Notes under the pieces: model-generated
What the model saw: the letters and a program-made list of their open reading frames with translations, nothing else
Told to the model about the DNA's origin: nothing
Databases searched by the model: none
Shown here: positions 12,118 to 23,443 of the stretch, one piece after another
Numbering within the stretch: position 1 is the stretch's first letter
Layout of the letters: each line of letters opens with the position of its first letter
Translations under genes and position numbers: made by a program
Source of the DNA: Dysidea avara
Lineage: Eukaryota > Porifera > Demospongiae > Dictyoceratida > Dysideidae
Length of the DNA: 64,000 nt
NCBI RefSeq assembly: GCF_963678975.1
Contig: NC_089277.1
Coordinates: 26,796,672-26,860,671, forward strand
Direction of reading: 5' to 3'

Positions 12118-12567
12118 GTGATGCACTAGAATCGGTATTGACTTTTATTGGCAGTATCAGACTTATATCAGTAAACCTATAACTGCCCAATACCACACCG
12201 ATACTTTGTATGACTGTTATCCTCGTGATTGATGGCCACAAAATCAGCTAACTGCAGTTGATGACATTAGCTGATGTGTTTAATAAGTTGGTTTATTGAC
12301 TATTATTAGAATAACTAGTTGTTTCTTGTGAGTAATATCCATTCAGCAAAACAGTTACTGGTATTGGACCAGTACTGAAAAAGTGGTATTGCTGCATAAC
12401 TACATAGTAATGCATGTCTTAGTTGTTTAGACCATGGCATGTGTGACTGAAATTTTGTTTTATTTATTTATTTTATGTTACTGGACAGACGGCAATTGCT
12501 GATACGCCCAGGGGGCGATCAACATCCCAAAGAAATCACACATACACATAAAATATACAGCAAACAA
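12118..12567. other. Intronic spacer, possible degraded element
   Basis: Nothing firm. Several copies of GGTATTG/CAATACC-like strings (12133, 12180-12205, 12359, 12388) suggest a decayed inverted-repeat element, but no ends can be set. Confidence 0.3.
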
Positions 12568-13419
12568 TCAAGACACACGGTAGTGTGTCGTGCGGCCCAA
12601 GAAGCCGGCGCGCAACCCCGTGAGTATATTGACAGGAAGAAAGAAAACGCAATTTTCGCACCTCCGTAGCTCTGTGCTGCCTTGATGAAACAAGACGAAT
12701 TTTGCTGTGTACATTCCCTCCAACTTCAGTACTCCACATTCCAAATGTGAGCGAAATCGCTTCAGGCATTCCTGAGATATGCGACTTCAAAAATTGGCTT
12801 AGTTTCTTCGTTTTTTTTTTCTTCTTATTTTTCTTCCTCTTTTCACACACTTACAAAAACTGCTATAAAACGCGAACGCGTTATCTGATTGCCTTGAAAT
12901 TTGGCACACAGAAGGGGGGTATAAAGGGCGCATCTCGGTACCAACTTTGGCTGGAATACCATAAACAAGCAAAGAGTTATGAGCGATTATGCACGAAAAA
13001 TAACACCAATATGTTGTCACGCCTACAGGGTAAACCGCGTATGGGAAGAAGCTGAAAATCGGTGGGTGAATAGGTTAACTATTGAACCTCAAACCTTTTG
13101 TGGTTTGAAAGAAATCGAGCTAAAAACCAGGAAGATACAGCGAAAAAATCAACAGTGTGTAACAATTACGCAATCGAGATTAGCTAATAAAAAACGACTG
13201 CTTGCCACGCCTACCAGATAAACCGCTTGGGGTAATGCTTTGAAAATCGCTGTACAGATGGAGTTATCATCTTAGAAAGGCTCTTCAATGGTGTAGAAGA
13301 ATCAGACTTAAAGCCACGGAGTTATAACACGAAATCCAACTTGGTGTAGCAAGTGCGAGATCGAGATACTCTAATAGAGCAGTCATCCTAGTAGAGCAGT
13401 CACCCTGAACAGAATTCAA

Positions 13420-16400
13420 GAGATCAGTTAGAAATAAGTAACCTGTATCTCTAGAGATCAGCTACAAACAAGTCACCCTGTAGAGAGTTCAGCTACAAAC
13501 AATTCACCCTGTTCAGACATCAGTTAGAAGAAGTTTTCTTGTAGAGAGTTCAGTTACAAGCAAATCACCCTGTTGAAAGATCAGCTAGAAGATGTCACCC
13601 TGCAGATAGTTCAAAGAAACCACCATGTAGAGAATTCAGCTACAAACTAGTGACCCTGTAGATACATCAGCTAGAAGAAGTTACCTTGTAGAGAGTTCAG
13701 CTACAAAGAAACCATTCTGTAAAGAGCTCAGCTGCAAACAAATCACCTATACAGAATTCAGCTACAAACAAATCACCCTGTAGAGAGATCAGCTAGAAGA
13801 AGTTACCTTGTAGATAGTTCAACTACAAACAAATCATCCTGTAGAGAGATCAGCTAGAAGAAGTTACCTTGTAGATAGTTCAGCTACAAACAATTCACCC
13901 TGTACAGAGCTCAGTTAAAAGAGGTTTCCTTGTAGAGAGTTCAGCTACAAACAAATCACCCTGTAGAGAGATCAGTTAGAAGAAGTTACCTTTGTAGATC
14001 GTTCAGCTACAAACAATTCACCCTGTAAAGAGATCAGCTAGAAGAAGTTACCTTGTAGAGAGTTCAGCTACAAAGAAACCATCATGTAGAGAATTCAGCT
14101 GCAAACAAATCACGTGTAGAGAGTTCAGCTACAAACAAATCTCCCTGTAGAGAGATCAGCTAGAAGAAGTTTCCTTGTAGAGAGTTCTGCTACAAACAAA
14201 TCACCCTGTAGAAAGATCAGCTAGAAGAAATCACCTTGTAGACAGTTCAGCTTCAAAGAAACAATCATGTGACAGTTCAGGTACAAACAAATTGTCCTGT
14301 AGAGAGATCAGCTAGAAGAAGTTACCTTGTAGAGAGTTCAGCTACAAAGAAACCATCATGTAGATAGTTCAGGTACAAACAAATCACCCTGTAGAAAGAT
14401 CAGCTATAGAAGAAATCACCTTGTAGAGAGTTCAGCTACAAAGAAACTATCATGTAGAGAGTTCAACTACAAACAAATCACCCTGTAGAAAGATCAGCTA
14501 TAGAAGAAATCACCTTGTAGAGAGTTCAGCTACAAAGAAACCATCCTGTAGAGAGTTCAGCTACAAACAAATCGGCCTGTAGAGAGATCAGCTAGAAGAA
14601 ATTACCTTGTAGAGAGTTCAGCTACAAAGAAACCATCATGTAGAGAGTTCAGCTGCAAACAAATCACCTGTAGAGAGTTAAGCTACAAGCAAATCTCCCT
14701 GTAGAGAGATCAGCTAGAAGAAGTCACCTTGCAGGGAGTTCAGTTACAAAGAAATAAACCATGTAGAGAGTTAAGCTGCAAACAAATCACCTGTAGAGAG
14801 TTCAGCTAGAAACAAGTCACCCTGTAGAGAGATCAGCTAGATACAAGTCACCTTGCAGAGAGTTCAGCTAGAAGAAGTCACATTGTAGAGAGTTCAGCTA
14901 CAAAGAAACTACCATGTAGAGAGTTCAGCTGCAAACAAATCACCCTGTAGAGAACTCAGCTACAAACAAATCGCCCTGTAGAAAGATTAGCTAGAAGAAG
15001 TTACCTTATAGGGAGTTCAGCTACGAACAGATCACCCCGTAGAGAGTTCAGCTACAAACAAATCACCCTGTAGAGAGTTCAGTTACAAAGAAACCACCAT
15101 ATAGAGAGTTCAGCTGCAAAAAAAATCAATCACTCTGCAGAGAGTTCAGCTAGAAGAAGTCACCTTGTAGAGAGTTCAGCTGCAAATAAATCACGCTGTA
15201 GAGAATTCAGCTACAAACAAATCACCCTGTAGAAAGATCAGCTAGAAGAAGTTACCTTGTAGAGAGTTCAGCTACAAAGAAACCACCATGTAGAGAGTTC
15301 AGCTGCAAACAAATCACCTGTAGAGAGTTCAGCTAAAAACAAGTCACCCTGTAGAGAGTTCAGCTAGAAGAAGTCACATTGTAGAGAGTTCAGCTACAAA
15401 GAAACTACCACGTAGAGAGTTCAGCTGCAAAAAAATCACCCTGTAGAGAACTCAGCTACAAACAAATCGCCCTGTAGAAAGATCAGCTAGAAGAAGTTAC
15501 CTTGTAGGGATTTCAGCTACAAACAAATCACCCTGTAGAGAGTTCAGCTACAAAGAAATCATCATGTAGAGAGTTCAGCTGCAAACAAATCATCCTGTAG
15601 AGAGTTCAGCTAGAAGAAGTCACCTTTTAGAGAGTTCAGCTACAAAGCAACCACCATGTAAAGAGTTCAGCTGCAAAAAACTCAATCACCCTGTAGAAAG
15701 ATCAGCTAGAAGAAGTTACCTTGTAGAGAGTTCAGCTACAATGAAACTCCCATGTAGAGAGTTCAGCTGCAAACAAATCACCCTGTAGAGAACTCAGCTA
15801 CAAACAAATATGCAGTGTAAAAAGATCAGCTAGAAGAAGTTACCTTGTAAAGAGTTCAGCTACAACGAAACCACCATGTAGAGAGTTGAGCTACAAACAA
15901 ATCACCTGTAGAGAGTTCAGCTAGAAACAAGTCACCCTGTAGAGAGATCAGCTAGAAACAAGTCACCTTGTAGAGAATTCAGCTAGAAGAAGTCACATTG
16001 TAGAGAGTTCAGCTACAAAGAAACCACCATTTAGAGAGTTCAGCTGCAAACAAATCACCCAGTAGAAAGTTCAGCTATGAACAGATCACCCTGTTGAAAG
16101 TTCAGTTAGAAACAAGGAATCCTGTAGAGAGATCACCTAGAAGTATCGCCTTGTAGAGAGTTCAGCTACAAACAAATCACCTGTAGAAAGTTCAGCTACA
16201 AACAAATCACCCTGTAGAGAGATCAGCTAGAAGAAGTCACCTTGTAGAGAGTTCGGCTATAAAGAAACCACCATGTAGAGAGTTCAGCTGCAAATAAATC
16301 ACCTTGTAGAGAACTCAGCTACAAACAAATCGCCCTGCAGAAAGATCAGCTAGAAGAAGTTACCTTGTAGGGATTTCAGCTACAAACAAATCACCCTGTA

Positions 16401-17100
16401 GAGAGTTCAGCTACAAAGAAACCATTCTGTAAAGAGCTCAGCTGCAAACAAATCACCTGTACAGAATTCAGCTACAAACAAATCACTCTGTAGAGAGATC
16501 AGCTAGAAGAAATTACCTTGTAGATAGTTCAGCTACAAACAAATCACCCTGTAGAAAGATCAGTTAGAAGAAGTTACCTTGGAGAAAGTTTAGCTACAAA
16601 GAAACCATTTTGTAAAGAGCTCAGCTGCAAACAAATCACCTGTACAGAATTCAGCTACGAACAAATCACCCTGTAGAGAGATCAGCTATAAGAAGCTACC
16701 TTGTAGATAGTTCAGCTACAAACAAATCTCCCTGTAGAGAGATCAGCTAGAAGAAATTACCTTGTAGAGAGTTCAGCTACAAAGAAACCACCATGTAGAG
16801 AGTTCAGCTGCAAAGAAATCACCCTGTAGAAAATTCTGCCAGAAACAAATTGCCCTGTAGAAAGATCAGTTAGAAGAAGTTACCTTTTAGAGAGTTCAGC
16901 TACAAAGAAACCATTCTGTAAAGAGCTCAGCTGCAAACAAATCACCTATACAGAATTCAGCTACAAACACATCACCCTGTAGAGAGGTCAGCTAGAAGAA
17001 GTTACCTTGTAGATCGTTCAGCTACAAACTATTCACCCTGTAGAGAGAGCAATTAGAAGAAGTCACCTTGTAGAGTGTTCAGTTACAAAGAAACCACCAT
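13420..17100 (-). repeat. 31-bp satellite array (reverse), longest array
   Basis: About 120 units. Its two ends match those of the array at 7293-9605 nearly base for base. The extra ~1.4 kb lies in the middle, consistent with expansion by unequal exchange within the array. Confidence 0.9.
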
Positions 17101-17122
17101 GGAGATTTCTGTAATCAATATA

Positions 17123-17351
17123 TGTGACCGGATTTGCGAAAAGGGGTCTTCCGCACACATCCAATTCCGTAAACGTTGGAGACCATAACTCAGTGTTCAA
17201 GTAACATATTAACCTGAAAATTTCACCATGTATTCAGCTATAGTGGTGCTCACCACTGTCCAAATTTCAAGGCAATAGCTCTTTCCAATCTGAAGTTATC
17301 AATTGTCAAAGTTGGCAAATTGGATGTGTGTGGAAGACCCCTTTTCGCAAA
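17123..17351. mobile_element. TA-flanked miniature element in composite copy 3
   Basis: Terminal TGTGACCGGATTTGCGAAAA repeats with TA on both sides, the counterpart of 9622-9860. Confidence 0.8.
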
Positions 17352-17525
17352 TCCGGTCACATATGTATTATATATATAATTTGTACATTTACTGATAAAA
17401 TATTTAAAGTACATCTACTTCATCTTTTCTTCTTCCTGTGGTAAAGAAAAAAAACATAGGTTAAAAAAGTCCCAAAGCTGGCCATAGGCCGGCTTTGGGG
17501 TATACAAATACAAAAAGAAATGAAA

Positions 17526-17844
17526 TCTAATCCAAAACAGCCAAGCTGTAAAAAAAGTGTGCGGCCCTCAGAAAGGCTATGGTGAAAAAAGATGTGAAAT
17601 CCAAGGTGGCAGCCAAGAAATGGCTGTGATGGTAGGTTAATGGTAAAAATTTTAATAATGACAATTTAGGTAAATTTTGTGAAGCGGCACAAAAATTCAC
17701 CTGAATTGTCGTTATTAAAATATTTACCATTAACCTACCATCACAGCCATTTCTTGGCCGCCACCTTGGATTTCACATCTTTTTTCACCATAGCCTTTCT
17801 GAGGGCCGCACACTTTTTTTACAGCTGGGCTGTTTTGGATTAGA
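17526..17844. repeat. Long palindrome copy 3
   Basis: Same arms as copy 2 (TCTAATCCAAAACAGCC). Right end of composite copy 3. Confidence 0.85.
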
Positions 17845-18426
17845 TTAGATAGACAATAAATACTTAATAAATGTATATACATTTTCTGATTCAATGACAG
17901 ATACTGGCAAACTGTTCCAATCTTTGACTGCTCTTGAAAAAAAAGAATGCTGGTAATAACTGGACCGTGTACTGGAAAGTGGTGGGTTGTTAGCAGTATA
18001 TCAAGTTTAAGGCAAGGTGTTTAACTAAAACAAACACCCTGAATATCAAACTATTCTTTGCACATCATCATCCAAATGTACATGACAAGGTTTGCAATAT
18101 GAAGTACTCTACAGTGTATCTTTTCTAATCCACTCATTTAACAACTGTACAGGTTATTGAATTAACAGAATTAGTATGTGATTCCATTCAGGGCTACATG
18201 TAGAACACACTTGCTGTACTCTAATAGAACAATAGCATCTGTAATTTGGATAGTTCACAATACTGGACTGTATAAAATAAGAAGTACTAGTGCACACAAA
18301 CTACATCTATGGAGTCGTACAAGCTACAGTAAATGACAATGTTAACCAAAACCTTTGAGGTGTTCATAAGCAGTTCTTGTGCACTCACTAACTAACAGTT
18401 CAGACAACATTGTGTGTGGCATTCAC
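17845..18426. other. Intron of PITRM1-like portion A
   Basis: Non-coding sequence between composite copy 3 and the exon at 18427. One copy of the dispersed motif (ACTCTAATAGAACA) lies near 18225. Nothing else is recognised. Confidence 0.4.
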
Positions 18427-18534
18427 TGTTAAGTCTGTGATGCCTTGTGGAGTACCTCCACTAACATGAGAGTAAGTGTGGCTTGGTAACAACTTCCACT
18501 GCAACTCTGTCACATAAATGTTCTCTGGATTAGC
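18427..18534 (-). CDS. PITRM1: PITRM1-like portion A exon (LLPSHTYSHVSGG)
   Basis: A 108-nt exon in phase 0 at both ends, with acceptor CCTGCAG|GCT and donor TTAACA|GTGAAT. It reads ANPENIYVTELQWKLLPSHT, then YSHVSGGTPQGITDLT, close to the family's LLPDHTYSVVSGGDPxxIPELT. The segment lies in the N-terminal catalytic domain of presequence protease, the mitochondrial M16C metallopeptidase that degrades cleaved targeting peptides. Confidence 0.9.
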
Positions 18535-19272
18535 CTGCAGTGAAGGGAAATAAATCACTAGTAATTTATGTGAGAGATAAGCATAGCATATTATTACACT
18601 GACACAGTTTATAGTTACAGTATATTATTGATCCTTACTTATCCAGTTGTTAGGTTATGACAGAAGTACCCACAGAAAATAATTGCAAGGTGCAATTTGT
18701 TCTGTTAAAGCATTTTATTTGTGTATCATGCATGAGTGTGTGTACTGTAAAAACGATCGTACACAGATTCTGATCAGTGGCTATGTATCAAAATGGGAGG
18801 GTAAAATACTAATTGGCATACCTATTATGGTGGACCCTAATGTCAAGTGAACACACTCAGACAATAACTACAAACAGGTAAAGCACTTGGAAAAGTAATT
18901 TTTACACAATAGTCTAGTCCTGATTACTATATCATAAAGAGGAACGTCTCTTAACAAACTTCCCAAATTAAGGACACAATAGAAAACCTCCATAATAAGG
19001 AGAACAATTTTGGTCCCAACAGGTCTAATACATTTTCACCTCTAAGAGAGCCATATTACAACAAATGTTGGCCTAAGTTTTCAGTCCAAAATTATCCATG
19101 ATAGAGAGGTCCCACTATATACACAAGAAACAAAATACTCTAATTGAGCAGTCACTATCAACTTTGAGGGTAAAGCATATGAGGGACACTCATATTCACA
19201 TTTGTCTAGAACTACAGTTGATGTTAACCAATAAATTTGTGTACACACAAATAATATCAAACACACAAAAAC
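18535..19272. other. Intron of PITRM1-like portion A with degraded repeat
   Basis: Non-coding. The 18940-19160 part looks like a decayed repeat (GAGAGGTCCCACTATA near 19104) ending in a dispersed motif copy at 19135-19155. No clear termini. Confidence 0.35.
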
Positions 19273-19357
19273 TCCTTTCATCTCGTTGAACACAACTCCT
19301 TTGTAGATAATCTGTGAACTGTTGTCATGTACATCTTCCAGTCTCCATCCCTCTTGT
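19273..19357 (-). CDS. PITRM1: PITRM1-like portion A exon with zinc-ligand Glu motif
   Basis: An 85-nt exon reading QEGWRLEDVHDNSSQIIYKG then VVFNEMKG, a close match to the QEGWRLE...GVVFNEMKG block. In M16 proteases the third zinc ligand, downstream of the HxxEH motif, is the Glu of this block; it is retained here. The acceptor ATTATAG|ACAAG is good. The donor GGA|GTTTTT is weak, which could mean an unusual intron or decay. The HxxEH exon and the N-terminal presequence were not found in the window. Confidence 0.85.
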
Positions 19358-19987
19358 CTATAATATCATGTGACAAAAAATTAGACACTAAAATATACAG
19401 GAATACATACATGTACTCTATAGTTTACTAGCTGGTGGTTCTTATGTACATATAAAAATAAGGTCTAAATGTAAACACTTACTTTACATGCATTGCCAAC
19501 AAATTACACTATTTTCCTCAGAGAGCACGGCCTCTCTATATGAGCACAGTAATTTACAAATCTCCCAAAATTTAGAAACTTTGTTTTCAGATAATGACAA
19601 TAAATCAATCAATCTGTTGAAAATTTCTACAGTGGGCCCTCTGAACACCTTTTTACTTAGAGTAACACAAAAGTGTTCAGATAAGTGAAGCCCATCGATT
19701 TGTACATGCAGAGTTATAGAATAGAACACATACTAACAACAAAAATATTCTAATAGAACAGTCACTTTTTGTTCTTGGATATTCAAGGAGTCTATGTTTG
19801 AATAAGCAAGGAACCACTGTTGCTGAACGAATCAAGGTAGTACTAATGCAGCCAAAACAGCATACCACAGACATAAAGCTCTTGTACTTTGATCTAACAA
19901 TATGTGTCAGCAATACGTGTATATACAGTACATTCTATTATGTCTGACAACAAAAAAACCAGTATGTTGTCTCACTATGTATACATA
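19358..19987. other. Spacer upstream of the last recognised portion A exon
   Basis: No further PITRM1 exon is recognised. One dispersed motif copy (ATTCTAATAGAACAGTCAC) lies near 19748. Confidence 0.35.
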
Positions 19988-19995
19988 CTTACATA

Positions 19996-20544
19996 CAGTG
20001 TTGGGAGTAACGCGTTATGTAATGCATTACATACAGTGTTGTAAGTAACGCGTTATGTAATATTATTACTTTTGTGGTAACGAAGTAATATAACGAAATA
20101 TGCTATAAAAACGGGTAATATATTTTCTTACAAATGTAACGCATTACCTAAGTAATATAGTTACTGTAACGAGTATAATATTACATAATATTATTACTAC
20201 AAGTAACGAAGTTACTAATCTCGTTAGTTATCCTCTGAGTAATGCCTAGCCACAATGAAGTAACGAAGCCTACTGAATGAAGCTTATTCACCAGCTTCTT
20301 ACTTATAACCAAGATTTGCACATTGCCCAACAACACAATCATGTCATGTGATAAAGTGGTAGTTTCACACGTGACAGCTTAAGACTGTGGACACAAAGTA
20401 ATATAATATGTAATATTATTATAGTTACTTTATTTTATGGGTAATATGTAACTGTAACTAAATAGTTCAGTTGCAAGTAATATGTAATATGTACCTAGTT
20501 ACTTTTACAAAGTAACTTGCCCAAAAGTAACTTGCCCAACACTG
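19996..20544. mobile_element. hAT-type miniature element (CAGTGTTGGG ends)
   Basis: 549 bp starting CAGTGTTGGGAGTAACG and ending GTAACTTGCCCAACACTG, flanked by a perfect 8-bp duplication CTTACATA (19988-19995 and 20545-20552). These ends are typical of widespread non-autonomous hAT elements. The interior is made of iterated GTAACG/AGTAAC/TAATATTA strings and carries no ORF. A second copy of the terminal string at 20034 hints at internal terminal duplication. Confidence 0.92.
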
Positions 20545-20545
20545 C

Positions 20546-20576
<31 letters not shown>

Positions 20577-20580
20577 CATG
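20545..20580 (+). repeat. (TACA)n microsatellite
   Basis: Eight tandem ACAT units directly after the hAT element, probably the pre-existing insertion site because the duplicated target is part of it. Confidence 0.9.
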
Positions 20581-20584
20581 CATG

Positions 20585-20882
20585 CAGGGGCGGTGGAGTA
20601 GGCCAAAGAGTGAGGGGGCCAGGACAGCTGTAAGTTGAAGACCAAAAAAAAAAAAGGTCACAACCTGCTGACAATAGCTGCTCCCCACCAATTATATCTC
20701 CTTATTTATAACTACACATACGTAGCTAGGGAATTTGCTACACTGCTTCTCTGAATACTGTGACTGCTCTATTAGAGTATCCAGATCCTGACTGTTCTAT
20801 TAGAGTATCTCGATCTTTTCTTGCAGTGTCCCAAAAAGTGGGGGGGGGGGGGGGCATGGCCCCCCTGTCTCCACCGTCTATG
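20585..20882. mobile_element. hAT-like miniature element (CAGGGGCGG ends)
   Basis: Begins CAGGGGCGGTGGAG and ends CTCCACCGTCTATG. Flanks CATGCATG and CATGCGTG match at 7 of 8 positions. Same family as 48538-48858 and the split copy 45198-46899: an A-rich tract, the ATTTATA block, then paired dispersed motifs (20761-20816) and a poly-G run. Confidence 0.75.
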
Positions 20883-20885
20883 CAT

Positions 20886-20966
20886 GCGTGCATGCATCTA
20901 CACACACACGCACGCACGCATCTACACACACACGCACGCACGCATCTACACACACACGCACAAACG
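20886..20966 (+). repeat. Minisatellite, ~28-bp unit
   Basis: Three near-perfect copies of a unit built on CATCTACACACACACGCACG. Confidence 0.9.
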
Positions 20967-21279
20967 TAACACTTTCACACCTCAAATCAAAGGGGCCAAC
21001 TGGGCGTATGTAGCCCAGCTAACCGGGCTACATACGAAATGTAGCCGGTCTACAACTGGAATAGACGTTTATGCTGAAATCGATTGTGGGATCGATCAAC
21101 ACTCACGTGATTAGCATGCACGACTTGCATTTCGATCTGAAAACCTCTCAGACAGACAGCATTTTGTTATCCTCGCCATCCTTTGAGTTGAAAAACGTTG
21201 GGGTAAGGTGAAAACTAGTGCTATAGCTTATTCATCGATTGTTTACGCACGTTTTCGAATACGGACACGCCCCCATCAC

Positions 21280-21720
21280 GAAGCTACCACTCTGCACAGA
21301 ATAACCACTCTACAAGCAAGCTTACCTGTCTAGGCCTTTAGTGAACTGCGTAGTTTTTCCATAAACGATTCAATAGCACTGATCAAAACATTTAACTCGC
21401 CTAACGGAAATTCTCCATGGTATTTCATAACCGAACGCAACAAGAACATACTACTATAGCTGCTGATCATGACCCATAATCGAAAATTTTAGGTATGCAT
21501 ATTTAATACATCCAGTGGCTGCATTCGTACTTGTTTGGGTGATTGATCTCCCCGTACAGGCTATCAGCATAATAAGTGTTACATATTAGCTGTAGCACAG
21601 CCACAGGGAATGAGGGCTTTGCCTGATATGTATGCCCTCTGCTCTTGGACAGTCGGACATATATATCAGGCAAAGCCCTCATGTCCGTGTTACATCTATT
21701 ACATACATGCGTATTTACAT
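21280..21720 (-). repeat. Dispersed hairpin repeat, copy 2
   Basis: The reverse-complement relative of 5890-6310. It contains the inverted repeat GGGCTTTGCCTGATATGTAT paired with ATATATATCAGGCAAAGCCC (21611-21683), followed on the minus strand by a short frame reading MKYHGEFPLGELNVLISAIE and ending at a TAG. A donor-like CAG|GTAAGC follows (about 21326). Only the VLISAIESFM part is shared with copy 1, so it may be a duplicated 5' gene end or a plain repeat. Confidence 0.5.
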
Positions 21721-21904
21721 TGATAATCAGTTAATCACATGTGTACATGAAAGGCATAGGAAATGCAGGACAACAGGATTGTAATTGCTAATGCATGCAT
21801 GATTAATTAGCTCAATGCAGCCATGCAGATGACGTACTGAAACTTTTGAGGACAATTAACATAGCTTAGACTAAGTAGAACAGTGGCTATAATTCTGTAC
21901 CGAA

Positions 21905-21983
21905 TGCTCTATTAGTGTATTGCAATGACTGTTCTATTAGAGTATATTATGATGACTGCTTTATTAAAGCATTTCTCGATCTT
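21905..21983 (-). repeat. Triple cluster of dispersed motif
   Basis: Three variants of TGACTGYTCTATTAGAG spaced 20-30 bp apart. Confidence 0.8.
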
Positions 21984-22072
21984 TTTACAAATTCAAGTAG
22001 CTGAAAAGTGGTTCAGCAAATGCCGGACCAACCAGGCCATGGGCTCCGGCCCTGTATGGTGTGTAGTGAGCT

Positions 22073-22073
<1 letters not shown>

Positions 22074-22140
<67 letters not shown>
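22074..22140 (+). repeat. (GT)n microsatellite
   Basis: Over 30 GT units followed by an imperfect TGTGTCTG tail. The surrounding ORFs are simple-repeat artefacts. Confidence 0.95.
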
Positions 22141-22145
<5 letters not shown>

Positions 22146-22169
22146 CTGTGTGTCTGTGTGTCTGTGTGA

Positions 22170-22412
22170 CAGTGGATGATACCTTGAAGGGTAGAAAATT
22201 TGATAATCAGGACACTTGGCCTCATAGTCCCATTTGTTTTAGCATACATAGTCTACATTTAGACACCTGAAATGAGAAAACCTTTCTGTTGAGATGACTT
22301 TAGAGCCATATATAGGGGTTCTACTGCATACAACGGTATAATATGTACAGAGTTTGTAATCTTTTTTTGTAATTTTGTTGGTCACAAAATGTAACAGTTC
22401 TTAAAATTAAAC
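22170..22412 (+). repeat. Segment duplicated from the 60.2-60.4 kb locus
   Basis: Aligns by eye in the same orientation with 60190-60440. Shared landmarks are AGTGGATGA-ACCTTG, AGCCAT...GGG(A)TTC(T)ACTGCATACAA, and GTTGGTCACAAAATGTAACAG. At 60 kb this lies just 3' of a PITRM1-like exon. Confidence 0.7.
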
Positions 22413-22444
22413 ATCGTGAAGACTTCACAAAGTGATGTGATGTG

Positions 22445-22557
22445 ACACATGTGTGGTATTAGACCTGTACCAGTGTATGTACACTATAGGATATGAGCAG
22501 GTGATTTAGATCACTGGCAGTTTGCCCAGCAGGATGATCTGTACACTGGAGGTCTCA
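22445..22557 (+). pseudogene. Degenerate PITRM1-like exon, inverted
   Basis: Matches, on the opposite strand, the exon at 60543-60663 and its acceptor-side intron. ACACTATAG precedes the exon part starting at 22490, which reads AGDLDHWQFAQQDDLYTGGL after an in-frame TGA. Homology stops after GGAGGTCTC, where the satellite begins. It is a dead fragment, separated from 22170-22412 by an inversion relative to the 60-kb arrangement. Confidence 0.8.
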
Positions 22558-23282
22558 AAACTCCCCCAGTAGAGAGTTCAGCTACAATCAAGTCACCCTC
22601 ACCCTTTAGAGAGTTCAGCTACAAATAAATCACCCTGTGGATATTTCAGTAATAAACAAGTCACCGTGCAGAGAGTTCAGTTACAAAAAAGTATGTAGTA
22701 CCAGCAGAGTGTTCAGTTACAAACAAGTTATTGTGTAGGGACTTCAGCTACAAACAAATCACCCTAGATAGTTCAGCTCCAAACGAGTCACCTGGTAGAG
22801 TATTCAGCTACAAACAAGTCACCTGGTACAGAGTTCAGCTACATGCAAATCACCATGTAGAGAGTTTAGGCCATCCTGTAGAGAGTTCAGCTGCAAACAA
22901 TTTCCTATTTGAAAGGTTCAGCCGCAAACAAGTTGCCTAAAAACAACTACAAACAAATCACCCTGTGGAGAGTTCATCCCCAAAAAGCCACTCAGTAAAT
23001 TATTTAGCTACTAACAAGTCACCCTGTAGAAATTTCAGTTACATACTAATCACCAATTCAGTACTGAACAAGTCACACTGAAGAAATTTCAACTACAAAA
23101 ATGACACACTTCAGAGAATTCAGCTACAAACAAGTCACCCGTAGACCTGCAGAGTGTTTAGCTACAAACAAGTCACTTGTAGATTTCAGCTACAAAAAAC
23201 CACCCAACAGATACAAAAAAGTCCTCCTGTAGAGAGTTCAGCTGCAAGCAAACACTCTGTGGAGCATTCAGCTACAAAAAAG
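22558..23282 (-). repeat. Degenerate 31-bp satellite, left part
   Basis: Diverged copies of the satellite in reverse orientation (core GAGAGTTCAGCTACAAACAA). The array is cut at 23282 by the block that follows and continues in register at 38217. Confidence 0.85.
23275..23282 (+). repeat. 8-bp target-site duplication, left
   Basis: CAAAAAAG, identical to 38217-38224. Removing one copy and the block between restores a continuous satellite unit. Confidence 0.8.
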
Positions 23283-23443
23283 TAGGGCTGGGCGGTTTCT
23301 CGGTATTATAGTAATACCGCGGTATTGCAATGAAACGATATCTGTATCGCGTAGATTTCGGTGAAACGATAATATCACGATATCGATATTATTACGATTT
23401 TTAGTGTTTGTGACAGCTTATTAAGCCCTTAAGGTTGTTATAA

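Larger units (their letters stand above)
12568..17844 (-). mobile_element. Satellite-bearing composite element, copy 3
   Basis: A 5.3-kb insertion inside the intron between portion A exons 18427 and 11202. It has the same organisation as copy 2: terminal hairpin and module (12568-13400), dispersed motifs, satellite (13420-17100), TA-type miniature element (17123-17351), CCAAAG hairpin (17471-17497) and palindrome (17526-17844). Sequence identity to copy 2 is very high along the module, implying recent spread or gene conversion. Confidence 0.78.

Noticed and set aside
12702-13055. ORFs of 60-126 residues in the composite module (also near 5054, 6230, 12536, 37330, 37641)
   Set aside because: Frames do not persist between copies and include A/T-tract poly-Phe or poly-Lys runs. 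Not a transposase or any known domain.
22076-22270. Cys/Val-repeat ORFs over the GT microsatellite
   Set aside because: Simple-repeat translation only.
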